From F23-D06 sp045600905 (lineage in GTDB: Bacteria > Bacteroidota > Bacteroidia > Bacteroidales > WCHB1-69), in contig JAZRYT010000134.1 in assembly GCA_045600905.1 (NCBI GenBank), forward strand, positions 6,508 through 70,507: DNA of 64,000 bases, in the 5' to 3' direction. The notes below the pieces were generated by a model that saw only the letters and a program-made list of their open reading frames with translations, had not been told where the DNA came from and did not search any database. Position 1 is the first letter of the stretch, and every line of letters begins with the position of its first letter. Below are positions 44,350 through 54,054 of the stretch, piece by piece. The position numbers and the translations under genes are program-made.

Positions 44350-45144
44350 TTATAGAATACGTTTGATGATTCGAAGGCGATGTGTGTATTGTCTGATGTC
44401 GTTGTTGAAAATTCCCGTTGAATCTAATGTGTTGATTTGGACGTGGCCGGAGGCGTGGATGATTTGATTTTGTCCGCAGACAATACCCACGTGAATAATA
44501 CGTCCTTCTTCGTTTTCAAAGAAGGCGATGTCGCCGATTCGTGCTTCTTCTACAAAGTCAACGACAGTGCCGATGCTGACCTGCTGTGATGCGTCGCGCG
44601 GAAGGTCGATGCCGATGCTGCGGAACACGATTTGTGTGAATCCTGAGCAGTCAATGCCGGCAAGCGTACGGCCGCCCCACAGATATGGTGCGTTGAGGTA
44701 GTGGAAGGCGAATGTTAAAAGTTGGTCCTGTTTCTCACTAAGGCCTTCGTGCCGAATAACGGGTGCGTTTTCGGTCGGCATTACGGTATAGCTTTTGCCG
44801 CCAATGGTAAAAAAACCATTGGGCGTTTGTGGATAAATAGAACCAATGAGGATGGGGAAGGGGATTTTAGTGCCCGTATATTGCAAATATTGAAAATCGG
44901 CACGTACCATTTCTTTAGGACATTCCATCCATTGTCTGTATTCCGAATCTGAGATTTCTGTGTGTTGCTTTTGGGCAATCCATCCCTCGTAGTGGCAGTC
45001 GGTGGTGCTGATTTTCACCCATTCGTCGCAAACTTGCAATACTTCATAACATTCGCCGAAAAGTAGTTGGGATACCATTTCGGAGCGATGAGAAGCTTCC
45101 GCGCGCATAGCGGCTGACATCCAAATGCAAATTCCGTGTTCCAT
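44350..45144 (-). CDS. NlpC/P60 cysteine peptidase with N-terminal SH3-like domain
   Basis: 264 residues from the ATG giving MEHGICIWMSAAMRAEASHR; an upstream ATG at 45195 would add 17 residues without family resemblance. Residues ~1-130 form bacterial SH3-like domains (SQLLFGECYEVL). The peptidase domain has YLWGGRTLAGIDCSGFTQ with the catalytic Cys, GDIAFFENEEGRIIHVGIV with the His, and IIHASGHVQINTL with the third polar residue. No signal peptide is evident, so it may act in the cytoplasm on recycled muropeptides, like YkfC-type enzymes. It cleaves gamma-D-Glu-DAP-type bonds in known relatives. Confidence 0.9.
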   Translation of the reverse strand: MEHGICIWMSAAMRAEASHRSEMVSQLLFGECYEVLQVCDEWVKISTTDCHYEGWIAQKQHTEISDSEYRQWMECPKEMVRADFQYLQYTGTKIPFPILIGSIYPQTPNGFFTIGGKSYTVMPTENAPVIRHEGLSEKQDQLLTFAFHYLNAPYLWGGRTLAGIDCSGFTQIVFRSIGIDLPRDASQQVSIGTVVDFVEEARIGDIAFFENEEGRIIHVGIVCGQNQIIHASGHVQINTLDSTGIFNNDIRQYTHRLRIIKRIL

Positions 45145-45244
45145 AATGCTGATGTTTTTATGTGACAATGTGCTAATCTGCTCCGTTATTTCCATAAAAA
45201 TATATTAGAGCACATTAGCACATCGATGAATATTCTGTGATTGA

Positions 45245-45697
45245 TTAGAACGGAAGGTCGTCGGGCATACCGTTGTCGGAGAACGTGTCTTCAGCAGGTC
45301 CGAGGTCCGGCAATGTGGAAGCGGGAGCGGTGTAGGCCGTGTGCTGCGTTTGGATGTTGGTAGGATTGAATGCGGTAGGGTCGGGTATAGGAGGCTGTTG
45401 CATACCGGGAACGCCCACTTGCGGATGTTCTAACTTCCAAGCTTTGACGTCGGTGTACCATTTGCCGTTGAATTCTCTTGACTCGAGGTCGAAAGAAACT
45501 TTGATGGGGTCTCCGATGTTGTATTGGTTGAGCTGGTCGGCTTTGTCGCCCCAGAGGTTGGCGCATATTTTTTTGGGGAATTGGTCTCCCGTTTCAATAA
45601 CGAATTCCTGTTTCTGCCAGGTGCTGCCCGTACGAGCGCTGGTGCCTGACTGCATCGGGAGTTTGCTTATAAGTTTACCTGTAATTTCTAATGACAT
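45245..45697 (-). CDS. DUF3127 (OB-fold, ssDNA-binding-like) protein
   Basis: 150 residues. The N-terminal ~95 residues (ITGKLISKLPMQSGTSARTG, WQKQEFVIETGDQFPKKI, GDPIKVSFDLESREFNGKWY) match the DUF3127 family, small OB-fold-like proteins common in Bacteroidota. The C-terminal third is Pro/Thr/Ala-rich and ends DNGMPDDLPF, resembling the acidic tail of SSB proteins that recruits partners. Single-strand DNA binding is therefore an attractive but unproven role. It lies 12 nt after the mlaD gene. Confidence 0.85.
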   Translation of the reverse strand: MSLEITGKLISKLPMQSGTSARTGSTWQKQEFVIETGDQFPKKICANLWGDKADQLNQYNIGDPIKVSFDLESREFNGKWYTDVKAWKLEHPQVGVPGMQQPPIPDPTAFNPTNIQTQHTAYTAPASTLPDLGPAEDTFSDNGMPDDLPF

Positions 45698-45709
45698 AGT
45701 TTTTATGAT

Positions 45710-46696
45710 TTATTTGTTTTTATCTTTGTCTTTTTTACCGAAAACGGTGACGTTGATGTAGTTGGACGGATGTGCCTTCACGTCGGTGATGAGGGCATTC
45801 AAACTTTCCACCGTTTTGTTGATGTTGTTGTAGAGGGCATCGTTTTCCAACAGTAATCCTGCGGAACCTTCTCCTTTTTCAATCTTGGAAGCAATGGCGT
45901 TGAGGTTGGCCACTGTGGATTGTGCATCGTTAAACAACGCTCTGATGTTGCTTTGTGCCAAAGAGTCGGAAATATTGTTCAAGTTGTTGATGATGCCGTT
46001 GATTTGCGGCGTGGCATTGCTTAATGTCGCGCTCAGCTGGTCGAGTTTGGAAACCACGGAACCGACTTTCCCTTCATTGGAGGCGAGGATGTGGTTCAGA
46101 TGATTGGTTGAGGCTTCCAAGTTGATGAGGGTGTTTTTCAACATTAAAGCACCGTTGTTCTCGTCGTTGGGAAGGAAGGCGCTTTTGACAGCCAATCCGA
46201 TGGTGTCGACAGAGGCTATCACGCTGGCTAATTGGTCCTTGAGTTCGCCAATGCCGTCGAACATACCGCCGGCAAGGCCGCAAGCCAAGGTGTCTTTGTT
46301 GCGCGCCATTGTCTTGGATTGGCCAATGATGACGTTGACAATCATACCGCCCAGAACGTCTTTTTGGGCGACTTCGAATTTGGAATCGGATGGAATGTCA
46401 ATGTCTTCGGTAACAAGGATTTCAGCGCAGATGCGGGTGGGGTTGGTGCTGAGCATGGATATCTTGCTCACTTTCCCGATGGGATAGCCGTTCACAGCGA
46501 CGGTGGTGCTTTCGTGTAGGCCGCCAATGTCGTCAAATACAGCGTAATAGTAGGATTTGTGGCTGAAAACATTGAGGCCTTTGAGGAAATTACAACCGAG
46601 ATAAAAGATGATGGCGGCTACAATGCAGAAAATAGCCACTTTCATACTTTTGATGTTTTTAGGGGAGTATTGTTCTTTGTCCTTGTCTGTACTCAT
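45710..46696 (-). CDS. mlaD: MCE/MlaD-family lipid-transport protein
   Basis: 328 residues. One membrane segment (about 19-40) is followed by the MCE domain: YYAVFDDIGGLHESTTVAVN, GYPIGKVSKISML, FEVAQKDVLGGMIVNV. A long helical C-terminal part has repeated NLNNIS/NLNAIAS segments that may build a channel. It would carry phospholipids between membranes with MlaE and MlaF partners, which are not in this window. A perfect -7 box stands 23 nt upstream, inside the spacer after the amidase gene. Confidence 0.9.
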   Translation of the reverse strand: MSTDKDKEQYSPKNIKSMKVAIFCIVAAIIFYLGCNFLKGLNVFSHKSYYYAVFDDIGGLHESTTVAVNGYPIGKVSKISMLSTNPTRICAEILVTEDIDIPSDSKFEVAQKDVLGGMIVNVIIGQSKTMARNKDTLACGLAGGMFDGIGELKDQLASVIASVDTIGLAVKSAFLPNDENNGALMLKNTLINLEASTNHLNHILASNEGKVGSVVSKLDQLSATLSNATPQINGIINNLNNISDSLAQSNIRALFNDAQSTVANLNAIASKIEKGEGSAGLLLENDALYNNINKTVESLNALITDVKAHPSNYINVTVFGKKDKDKNK

Positions 46697-46718
46697 ATCT
46701 TAGTTCAAAAAATAGGCG

Positions 46719-46726
46719 CAAAAATA
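46719..46726 (-). promoter_or_regulatory. -7 box (TATTTTTG on the minus strand) for mlaD and the genes after it
   Basis: An exact TAnnTTTG match 23 nt upstream of the mlaD ATG. It probably serves mlaD-DUF3127 and possibly further genes to the ROK kinase. Confidence 0.5.
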
Positions 46727-47929
46727 TTATTTTTTCAGCAATTTGCGGGCTTCGGAAACGGATATTTTCTTATCTCCTTGAAAAGCAACTAGAAAGGCAT
46801 CCGAATAGACCTCTTTTACCGAGGACAGAATCTTCAATGCGGCATTGTAATCGGTTTCATTTCCGGCAGTGTATTTCCATATTCCGTTTTCCTGGTAGCA
46901 GCTCACATCGGGCAGGTTTTGAATGCGTTTGTCGGAGTTGGAAAGTTTTGAGGGAGAGGTCAGGAATTGAACTCTGAAACGAACATCTTGGCATTTATCA
47001 TCTTCTTTGTTGTCAGAGGCTTTGGTCTCGTGAACGGCAACTGGTTCAGAGGGCTGGATCTTTTCGGATGCGGCTGCTTCATTTTTCGGTGCTGCAGTCT
47101 TGTTCTCCGGCTCTGAAGCGATTGGCGTATTGGGAAGCGGCAGATGCTTGTGAGTGGAACCGTTGACAGTCGATAAATAGTCGATAAACGCATTGTATAT
47201 GGCGACGGCCTCTTTCTGTTGGTTCGCCTGTTTGACAAGAAAGGTCTGGTCGTTGGCGTTGGAAAGGAATCCCAACTCTATGAGGATGCTGGGCATGGCA
47301 ACTTTGTACAAGACCCAGTATCCGGCTTGTCTGACGCCGCGGTCTGTCAGATGCGATGCGGCCAACAGGTTCTTTTGAACTTTGCTGGCCAAAGTAACGG
47401 AATTGTTCAGGTATGCTGAGGTGTAAAGTGAGAAAATGACGTTTGATTCTGGAGAGTTCGGGTCGAAACCGTCATAGTTGTTCTGGTAGTTCTTCTCCTT
47501 GAGGATGGCGGCGTTTTCCTTGCGGGCAACGGCCTGATTAGATTCGCTTTTGTCCAAGCCCATTACGAAGGTCTCCACACCATTGGCTTGCGGACTTTCA
47601 GCCGCATTGCAGTGTATTGAAATGAAGAGGTTGGCGTGCGCGTCATTGGCGATTTGAGCCCTGCGGTACAACTCTACGAACACATCGGTGCTGCGCGTGT
47701 ATAAGACCTGCACGTCTGGACAATTCTCACTGATGAGTTTGCCGACTTTCAATGCCATATCCAAATTGACGTCCTTCTCCTTGGATGCGCTGCCGACGCA
47801 CCCGGGATCGTGTCCGCCGTGGCCCGCGTCAATCACTACTTTGAAATTTTTCTGGGTCGTCTGACCCATCAGAGGACTTCCAATGAAAAATATTAGAAGA
47901 TATAATAAGAACCTGAATTTTGAGTTCAT
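46727..47929 (-). CDS. N-acetylmuramoyl-L-alanine amidase (Amidase_3) with SPOR-like C-terminus
   Basis: 400 residues. A signal peptide (MNSKFRFLLYLLIFFIGSPLMG) precedes the zinc amidase domain: KVVIDAGHGGHDPGCVGS (zinc His), SKEKDVNLDMALKVG (Glu), LFISIHCNAAESPQANG (His), and SILIELGFLSNANDQ with the catalytic Glu. A low-complexity linker (about 255-310) leads to an ~80-residue SPOR-like domain (VRFRVQFLTSPSKL, VSCYQENGIWKYTAGN) for binding denuded septal glycan. It splits daughter-cell peptidoglycan by cutting the MurNAc-L-Ala bond. It is divergent from lptD. Confidence 0.94.
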   Translation of the reverse strand: MNSKFRFLLYLLIFFIGSPLMGQTTQKNFKVVIDAGHGGHDPGCVGSASKEKDVNLDMALKVGKLISENCPDVQVLYTRSTDVFVELYRRAQIANDAHANLFISIHCNAAESPQANGVETFVMGLDKSESNQAVARKENAAILKEKNYQNNYDGFDPNSPESNVIFSLYTSAYLNNSVTLASKVQKNLLAASHLTDRGVRQAGYWVLYKVAMPSILIELGFLSNANDQTFLVKQANQQKEAVAIYNAFIDYLSTVNGSTHKHLPLPNTPIASEPENKTAAPKNEAAASEKIQPSEPVAVHETKASDNKEDDKCQDVRFRVQFLTSPSKLSNSDKRIQNLPDVSCYQENGIWKYTAGNETDYNAALKILSSVKEVYSDAFLVAFQGDKKISVSEARKLLKK

Positions 47930-47956
47930 ACCTTTGGAACTTTTTTGATATTTTTG
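47929..47956 (+). promoter_or_regulatory. Two tandem -7-like boxes upstream of lptD
   Basis: TACCTTTG (47929-47936) and TATTTTTG (47949-47956) both match TAnnTTTG on the plus strand. They lie about 105-130 nt upstream of the preferred lptD ATG. Confidence 0.5.
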
Positions 47957-48058
47957 CCGCTTTTAAAAACTTGCAAAGATAGGTTTATTGTAATCGTATT
48001 AGGAACATTGACGGAAAAGATATACACAACACGTTTTTCATATTTTTTACGACTGAAT

Positions 48059-50641
48059 ATGATATTAATATTCAGTTGCTTATGCGTGTTTGTCAATGCT
48101 CAGAATGTCAAAGGACGACGTCCGCGTGTGCCTGTCGATACAACGGCACGGGTGATTAACGATACGTCTTCGCAAAATATTGTATCGTCCGATTCCTCTG
48201 CTTTGACACCGAAATCATCGAAGGTGATTTCTCCCAATGCGATTACCTCGATTGTGACTTATAGTGCCAAGGATTCCACGGTCAATGACCTGCAACGTAG
48301 ATATACCTATCTTTTCGGTGATGCTGTGGTGAAATATGAGGATATGGAACTGCATGCGGATTACATTGAAATCGATTTTAAAAACAATGAGCTTTATGCT
48401 TCCGGTGTGGCTGACTCCAACGGAATTGTACACGGCAACCCCGTCTTTGTACAGGGCGAGGATAATTATCGTGCGCAGGAAATCAAGTATAATTTCAATA
48501 CACAGAAAGGTAAAATCACCAATGTGATTACCACGCAGGATGAAGGTTTTATTCATGGCGCGCAGGTTAAAAAGCTAGGTGAAAATGTGGCCTTCTTGAA
48601 AGACGGTAAATATACGACTTGCGAATTGGACCATCCGCATTATGAAATTTCATTCACCAAAGCCAAACTCATTCAGCACGATAAAATCGTCATCGGCCCT
48701 GCCTACCTAAGCTTTACGGGTGTCCCCACGCCCATAGCCATCCCCTTTGGCTTTTTCCCTTTGGAAAAGAACAAAAAGTCGGGCTTGGTAATGCCCTCTT
48801 TCGGTGAATCCGCCAGCTTGGGCTTCTATTTCCAAGACCTCGGTTTCTATTTTGCCATCAATGACAATGTCGATCTGCTGCTTTCCGCCGATGTCTATAC
48901 GCGAGGCAGCTGGGCTATTAAGGCAAAAACGGATTACATCTTCCGCTATAAGTGCAGCGGCTCGGCCCAGGTCGGTTTCCATCAGACACGTGTGGGCGAC
49001 AGGCTTGATTCCACATACAGATGTTCCAACGACTACAAAATCTTTTGGGAACATAAACAGGATGTCAAATCCCATCCTACTACTCGTTTCAATGCGCATA
49101 TTGACATTGTCAGTGCCAATTACTCCAAGTATAACCTGACATCCGCCAATGATTACCTCTCCAATCAGTTCACTTCTTCAGTGAACCTTTCAACTTCAGT
49201 GAATGATATTTTCTATGTGGATGCCACAATGTCTTATTCACAGAACACCAAAACGCATTTGGTGAATTTCAAATTGCCGGATATCAGTATGTCTGTTATC
49301 CAGTTCTATCCATTCCGTAAAAAGAACAAAGCCGCTTCGTTGAAGTGGTATGATAATATTTCCATGAAATGGTCTTCGCAACTTACCGGACAAATAGACA
49401 CATACGATTCCCTTTTTGTGAAGCCCCAAACCTGGATGGATTTCAATGTGGGTATGATGCACACCATCCCACTTACGATTCCTATTAAAATCGCCAAACT
49501 CATCAACTGGAATACGACGGCCACACTGGTTGAAAAGTGGTATTTGCAATCTTATACGAAAGATATGACGGTTGACCCGGAATCGGAAGTCGCGCAGTTG
49601 AACCAGTATTTCAAACGTGGATTCACGGCGTTGCACGATTTGAGCTTGTCATCTTCCTTGACGACGAAAGTCTATTTTATGTACTCCTTCAAAGCTGGCG
49701 GACTGCAGGCAATCAGACACGTGGTCACCCCGAATTTGAATTTCACCTATCGGCCGAATCTGGCAAATGGGACACGAGGAACATACTTTAACCCGATTAC
49801 GGGCGAACAGGTGGATTACTCCTTCTTCGATAATTCGATTTTCGGAACCGTCAATTCCAATACGCAGGCTTTGGCACAACTTTCTTTTGGCAATAATGTG
49901 GAAATCAAGGTGCGCTCCCGCAAGGATACTATCAATGGCTTCAAAAAGGTGCCTATCATTGACAACCTCAATGTCGCTATGAGCTATAATTTTGCGGCCG
50001 ACTCGTTGAAATGGTCCAAACTCACGCTGACAGGACGAAGCACACTTTTCAGACAACTTTATCTGACCTATAATTTTGCCTTTGACCCCTATATCATCGG
50101 GGAAAACGGACGCTCGGTCAATCGTACCGAATGGAAGGTGAACCACAGGTTGTTCAGACTCTCCTCCACCAGCTTGAGTGTGGCTTTGAACCTTCGTTTG
50201 GACCAGAATACGTTTAATAAGAAAAAAACCACCCAAAGCAATAGCACTGATGGGAAATCCAAAAAGACAGACAGAAATCCTTGGTCTCTGACTTTCAACT
50301 ATACGTTTACGTATGGTATAAATGATAATATATATTATTATATGATGCGTGATACCAACCGATATGCCAATAATATGGTCCACACACTTAATGTTGTAGG
50401 CGATATCCAAATCACCAAAAAGTGGAAGGTCGGTTTCACTACGGGATATGATTTCGTCCAAAAGGCATTATCCTATACATCTATAGATATTTATAGAGAT
50501 ATGCATTGTTGGGAGATGAGCTTGAACTGGATTCCGTTCGGTTATAGAAAAGGTTGGAGCTTCACCATCAATGTAAAAGCCGCCGTCCTCAAAGACGTGC
50601 TGAAGCTCTCACCGCACCAAGATTACCGAGACAACCTTTAA
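48059..50641 (+). CDS. lptD: LPS-assembly outer-membrane protein LptD (OstA)
   Basis: 860 residues from the first in-frame ATG, which opens the hydrophobic MILIFSCLCVFVNA. The frame is open back to a TTG at 47945, but that overlaps promoter-like boxes. The N-terminal OstA/LptA-like beta-jellyroll (ELHADYIEIDFKNNELYASG, QEIKYNFNTQKGKITNVIT) is followed by a large beta-barrel beginning around YLSFTGVPTPIAIPFGFFPL. It inserts LPS into the outer leaflet, working with LptB, which is encoded at 59.0 kb. The stop codon TAA flows straight into a TAGGTAA heptamer array. Confidence 0.88.
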   Translation: MILIFSCLCVFVNAQNVKGRRPRVPVDTTARVINDTSSQNIVSSDSSALTPKSSKVISPNAITSIVTYSAKDSTVNDLQRRYTYLFGDAVVKYEDMELHADYIEIDFKNNELYASGVADSNGIVHGNPVFVQGEDNYRAQEIKYNFNTQKGKITNVITTQDEGFIHGAQVKKLGENVAFLKDGKYTTCELDHPHYEISFTKAKLIQHDKIVIGPAYLSFTGVPTPIAIPFGFFPLEKNKKSGLVMPSFGESASLGFYFQDLGFYFAINDNVDLLLSADVYTRGSWAIKAKTDYIFRYKCSGSAQVGFHQTRVGDRLDSTYRCSNDYKIFWEHKQDVKSHPTTRFNAHIDIVSANYSKYNLTSANDYLSNQFTSSVNLSTSVNDIFYVDATMSYSQNTKTHLVNFKLPDISMSVIQFYPFRKKNKAASLKWYDNISMKWSSQLTGQIDTYDSLFVKPQTWMDFNVGMMHTIPLTIPIKIAKLINWNTTATLVEKWYLQSYTKDMTVDPESEVAQLNQYFKRGFTALHDLSLSSSLTTKVYFMYSFKAGGLQAIRHVVTPNLNFTYRPNLANGTRGTYFNPITGEQVDYSFFDNSIFGTVNSNTQALAQLSFGNNVEIKVRSRKDTINGFKKVPIIDNLNVAMSYNFAADSLKWSKLTLTGRSTLFRQLYLTYNFAFDPYIIGENGRSVNRTEWKVNHRLFRLSSTSLSVALNLRLDQNTFNKKKTTQSNSTDGKSKKTDRNPWSLTFNYTFTYGINDNIYYYMMRDTNRYANNMVHTLNVVGDIQITKKWKVGFTTGYDFVQKALSYTSIDIYRDMHCWEMSLNWIPFGYRKGWSFTINVKAAVLKDVLKLSPHQDYRDNL

Positions 50642-50724
50642 TAGGTAATAGGTAACAGGTAACAGGTATTAGGTATTTCTTCCATTCTTATTATTCATTA
50701 TTCATTATTCATTGTCCATTATTT
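50639..50724. repeat. Two heptamer arrays after lptD (TAGGTAA-type, then TTATTCA)
   Basis: TAATAGGTAA-type units begin at the stop codon and run to about 50677. A second array of TTATTCA units lies at about 50686-50724. Confidence 0.9.
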
Positions 50725-50776
50725 TGCTGTTTATAAATAATAAAATTTGGCACAGCATATCATATCACAATTTTTG

Positions 50777-50784
50777 TATATTTG
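50777..50784 (+). promoter_or_regulatory. secD: -7 box (TATATTTG) for secDF
   Basis: An exact TAnnTTTG match followed by C. A TTTG at 50746-50749 lies 27 nt upstream, somewhat far for the -33 element. The leader would be about 55 nt. Confidence 0.55.
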
Positions 50785-50845
50785 CAACCTTGAATTTTTT
50801 AGGTTGAAATACATATAAATAATTAAAAATCAAATAATTAAAAAG

Positions 50846-53800
50846 ATGAAAAACAAAGGACTAATTTTATTTTTCACGATTCTTTTAGCGCTTGTTTGCA
50901 TCTACTGTCTCTCTTTCTCGTTCGTTACTTGGCGTGTTGAGAAGAAAGCTGCTCAGTTTGCAAATGACCCTGCTGCAATTGAAGAGGTGAAAAAGGAAGC
51001 ACACGGTGACGTGATGTTGGAAAAACATTTGGTCGATTCTGTGATTGAAGCCAGAACCCGCCAATATTTGACCAATATGAACGACACTAAGGTCTTCTTG
51101 GGTAACACTTACAAGAAATGTAAGTACAAAGAGTTGAATTTGGGTTTGGACTTGAAAGGTGGTATGAACGTCACCTTGGAAATCTCTATGCCTGATGTTG
51201 TTCAAAGTTTGGCAACCAATAAGGAAGACCAGCTCTTCAAAACTACTTTTGAAAAATCAGAAAAAGAGTATGCCAATACTACCAATGGCGATTTCATTGA
51301 CATCTTTGTCAAGAACTTCAATTCTCAGAAGAGTGCGTTGAAAATGAACAACGCCAACCTTCGTACTTATTTTGGAGAACGCTCTGGTATCAAAAATGCA
51401 ACTGATCAGCAAATCATCACTTGGATGAAGAAAGAGTCCTCCGAGATTGTTGACCGTACTTTCAAGATTCTCCGTACCCGTATCGACCGTTTCGGTGTGG
51501 CTCAACCGAACCTCCAAATGCTCCAAGGCGGCCGTATCCTCGTCGAACTGCCGGGTATCAAGGAACCCGAACGTGTTACTGACCTCTTGAAGAGCACTGC
51601 TAAACTCGAATTCTGGGAAGTTTATAACGACGTGGTCGGCGGCAAATCCATCACCCAACGTTTCATCGATGCTGATGCTCAATTGGCAGACATCATCAAA
51701 AACAAGAAAGCTCTTCCTCAAGAAGAAACAACAACTGTTGAAGATTCTACTGTAGCCAATGCTGACAGCGCACAAACAGAAGATGCTCTCGCAGCAGCTG
51801 ACGCAACTGCAAACGAAGAAGTAGATGAAGATGAGGACGAAGAAGAAGCTCAAGCTTCCGCCGGTGCTATTATGAGCAAGGCTGTCGCAGTTCCCGGCAA
51901 TTTTGTAATCGGCTACTTCAAAGAAGCTGATATGCCGGCTATCGATGCTCTCCTCCCTCAACTTCAAAAAGTATTAGGCGATAAGAACGTTGTCTTCTAT
52001 TGGGGCTCTCCTGAAAAAGAATATGACAACGCTTATCCATTGTATCCTTTGAAAAAGAAAAACGACCGTATCGGACCGCTCTTGAGTTCCGAAACAATTG
52101 GTGGTGCTCGCGTCGTACGTAACGCCCGTCAGGATGTTGACCAAAACAACCGCGTGGTCGTTAATATGTCTATGGAAGACCAAGCTGCTGATGAATGGCG
52201 TAAGATTACCAAAGAAGCTGCCGACAATAGCGCTTCCAAGCTGACTTGTATCGCTATCGTTTTGGATGAGTTCGTTTATTCCGCTCCTACCGTAAGATCT
52301 GAAATCCCTAACGGTAATTCCGAAATCTCCGGTAACTTCACCATCGAAGAAGCTAAAGACCTTGCTACCGTCCTTAATTCTGGTAACCTTGAAGCACGTG
52401 TGAACATCGTTCAATCAGAAGTTGTAGGTCCTACATTGGGTAAGGAATCCATCCGCTCAGGTTTGCTCTCCTTCCTCGGCGCTTTCATCCTCGTGGTTAT
52501 CTATATGTTCTTCTACTATAGCCGCGCAGGTCTCGTTGCTGACATCGCTTTGTTCTCCAACGTGTTCTTCATCATCGGTGTCCTCGCTTCTATGGGCGCA
52601 GTCCTTACATTGCCTGGTATCGCTGGTATCGTTTTGACCTTGGGTATGGCAGTCGATGCGAACGTCATCATTTACGAACGTGTTCGTGAAGAGGTTCGCG
52701 CCGGCAAAGGTATCCGCGTTGCAATTGACGAAGGTTTCAAACATTCCTACTCCGCAATCATAGATGGTAACGTTACAACCTTGATTACCGCTATCGTTCT
52801 TTACATTTTCGGTTCTGGCCCTATCCAAGGTTTCGCAACTACTTTGATTATCGGTATCCTTTCCTCCCTCTTCACCGCAATCCTCCTTTCTCGTTTGATT
52901 ATCGAGGCTCGCTTGAAGAAAGGTAAAGAAGTTACGGTTGGTAGCAGCTTGACACTGAATGCTTTCACAAACTTGAATATCGACTTCCTCAGCAAGAGAA
53001 AATACTTCTATATCCTTTCTTGCAGCTTGATCGTTATTTCCATCATATCCTTCTGCACATTGAAACTCCAACCAGGTATCGATTTCACTGGTGGCCGTTG
53101 CTATGTGGTCCGTTTTGATAAGGACGTTACAACAAAGGATGTCCGTGAAGCAGTTTCCAAAGAATTTGGCGGTAACCCTGAAGTGAAGACCTTCGGTAGC
53201 AACGACCAAATCCGTATCATCACGAACTTCAAAATCGACAGCAATGATCCTAAAGACGACCAACTCTGCGAACAGAAACTTTTCAACTGTTTGAAGAGTT
53301 TCTATAACAAACAAGACCTTTCTGAATATGACTTCACCCACTTGACCAATGATGTCCGTGGTATCCAGTCTTCTCAGAAGATTCAACCGACAGTCGCTAA
53401 AGAACTCTTGATGAACGCTGTTTGGGCAGTCTTGGCTTCCCTCGTGCTGATCTTCATCTATATCGCTATCCGATTCAGAAATTGGCAGTTCGGTATGGCT
53501 GGCGTTGGCGCTCTGTTCCACGACTCCTTCCTGACTATCGGTATGTTCTCCTTGTTCTACAAGGTAATGCCGTTCTCAATGGAAATCGACCAGAACTTCA
53601 TCGCTGCTATTTTGACGGTGATTGGTTACTCTATTAACAACGTTGTGGTCATTATGGACCGTGTACGTGAAAACCTCGCCCTCTATCCGAAACGTTCCAA
53701 CTACGACAACTTCAATGCTGCTATCAACAGCACAATGGGCCGTAGTGTCAATACCGCAGTCACCACATTGGTTACCTTGTTGGTGATCTTCTTGTTCGGT

Positions 53801-53953
53801 GGCGAAGTTATCCGCGGCTTCGTATTCGCAATGTTTATCGGTATTATGTTTGGTACATATTCCGGTATCCTCGTTGCTAACCCGTTCGCATTCGACCTCA
53901 TTCGCCTTAAAGGTGGTGAAGTTAAACGTGCCAAAGCCGAGGTGGTAAAGTAG
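50846..53953 (+). CDS. secD: Fused protein-export membrane protein SecDF
   Basis: 1035 residues, a SecD-SecF fusion typical of Bacteroidota. The N-terminal membrane segment is followed by LGLDLKGGMNVTLEISMPDV, the SecD P1 domain, an acidic low-complexity insertion (DEDEDEEEAQASAGA, ~310-330), and the SecD membrane bundle with GMAVDANVIIYERVREE. The SecF half contains PGIDFTGGRCYVVRF and VVVIMDRVRENL. It uses the proton gradient to pull Sec substrates across the inner membrane; all exported cargo here depends on Sec before T9SS. Codon bias indicates high expression. A strong terminator follows. Confidence 0.97.
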   Translation: MKNKGLILFFTILLALVCIYCLSFSFVTWRVEKKAAQFANDPAAIEEVKKEAHGDVMLEKHLVDSVIEARTRQYLTNMNDTKVFLGNTYKKCKYKELNLGLDLKGGMNVTLEISMPDVVQSLATNKEDQLFKTTFEKSEKEYANTTNGDFIDIFVKNFNSQKSALKMNNANLRTYFGERSGIKNATDQQIITWMKKESSEIVDRTFKILRTRIDRFGVAQPNLQMLQGGRILVELPGIKEPERVTDLLKSTAKLEFWEVYNDVVGGKSITQRFIDADAQLADIIKNKKALPQEETTTVEDSTVANADSAQTEDALAAADATANEEVDEDEDEEEAQASAGAIMSKAVAVPGNFVIGYFKEADMPAIDALLPQLQKVLGDKNVVFYWGSPEKEYDNAYPLYPLKKKNDRIGPLLSSETIGGARVVRNARQDVDQNNRVVVNMSMEDQAADEWRKITKEAADNSASKLTCIAIVLDEFVYSAPTVRSEIPNGNSEISGNFTIEEAKDLATVLNSGNLEARVNIVQSEVVGPTLGKESIRSGLLSFLGAFILVVIYMFFYYSRAGLVADIALFSNVFFIIGVLASMGAVLTLPGIAGIVLTLGMAVDANVIIYERVREEVRAGKGIRVAIDEGFKHSYSAIIDGNVTTLITAIVLYIFGSGPIQGFATTLIIGILSSLFTAILLSRLIIEARLKKGKEVTVGSSLTLNAFTNLNIDFLSKRKYFYILSCSLIVISIISFCTLKLQPGIDFTGGRCYVVRFDKDVTTKDVREAVSKEFGGNPEVKTFGSNDQIRIITNFKIDSNDPKDDQLCEQKLFNCLKSFYNKQDLSEYDFTHLTNDVRGIQSSQKIQPTVAKELLMNAVWAVLASLVLIFIYIAIRFRNWQFGMAGVGALFHDSFLTIGMFSLFYKVMPFSMEIDQNFIAAILTVIGYSINNVVVIMDRVRENLALYPKRSNYDNFNAAINSTMGRSVNTAVTTLVTLLVIFLFGGEVIRGFVFAMFIGIMFGTYSGILVANPFAFDLIRLKGGEVKRAKAEVVK

Positions 53954-53977
53954 TTGATAACTAACCTATAAAAAATC

Positions 53978-54013
53978 ATTCGGGACAGTGCAAACTGTCC
54001 CGAATTTTTTTTA
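53978..54013 (+). terminator. Rho-independent terminator after secDF
   Basis: A perfect 12-bp stem ATTCGGGACAGT / ACTGTCCCGAAT with a GCAA loop, followed by eight Ts. Confidence 0.93.
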
Positions 54014-54054
54014 TTTTAGCGCTCTCATTTTTATTAGGTAAAATATTTATAAGT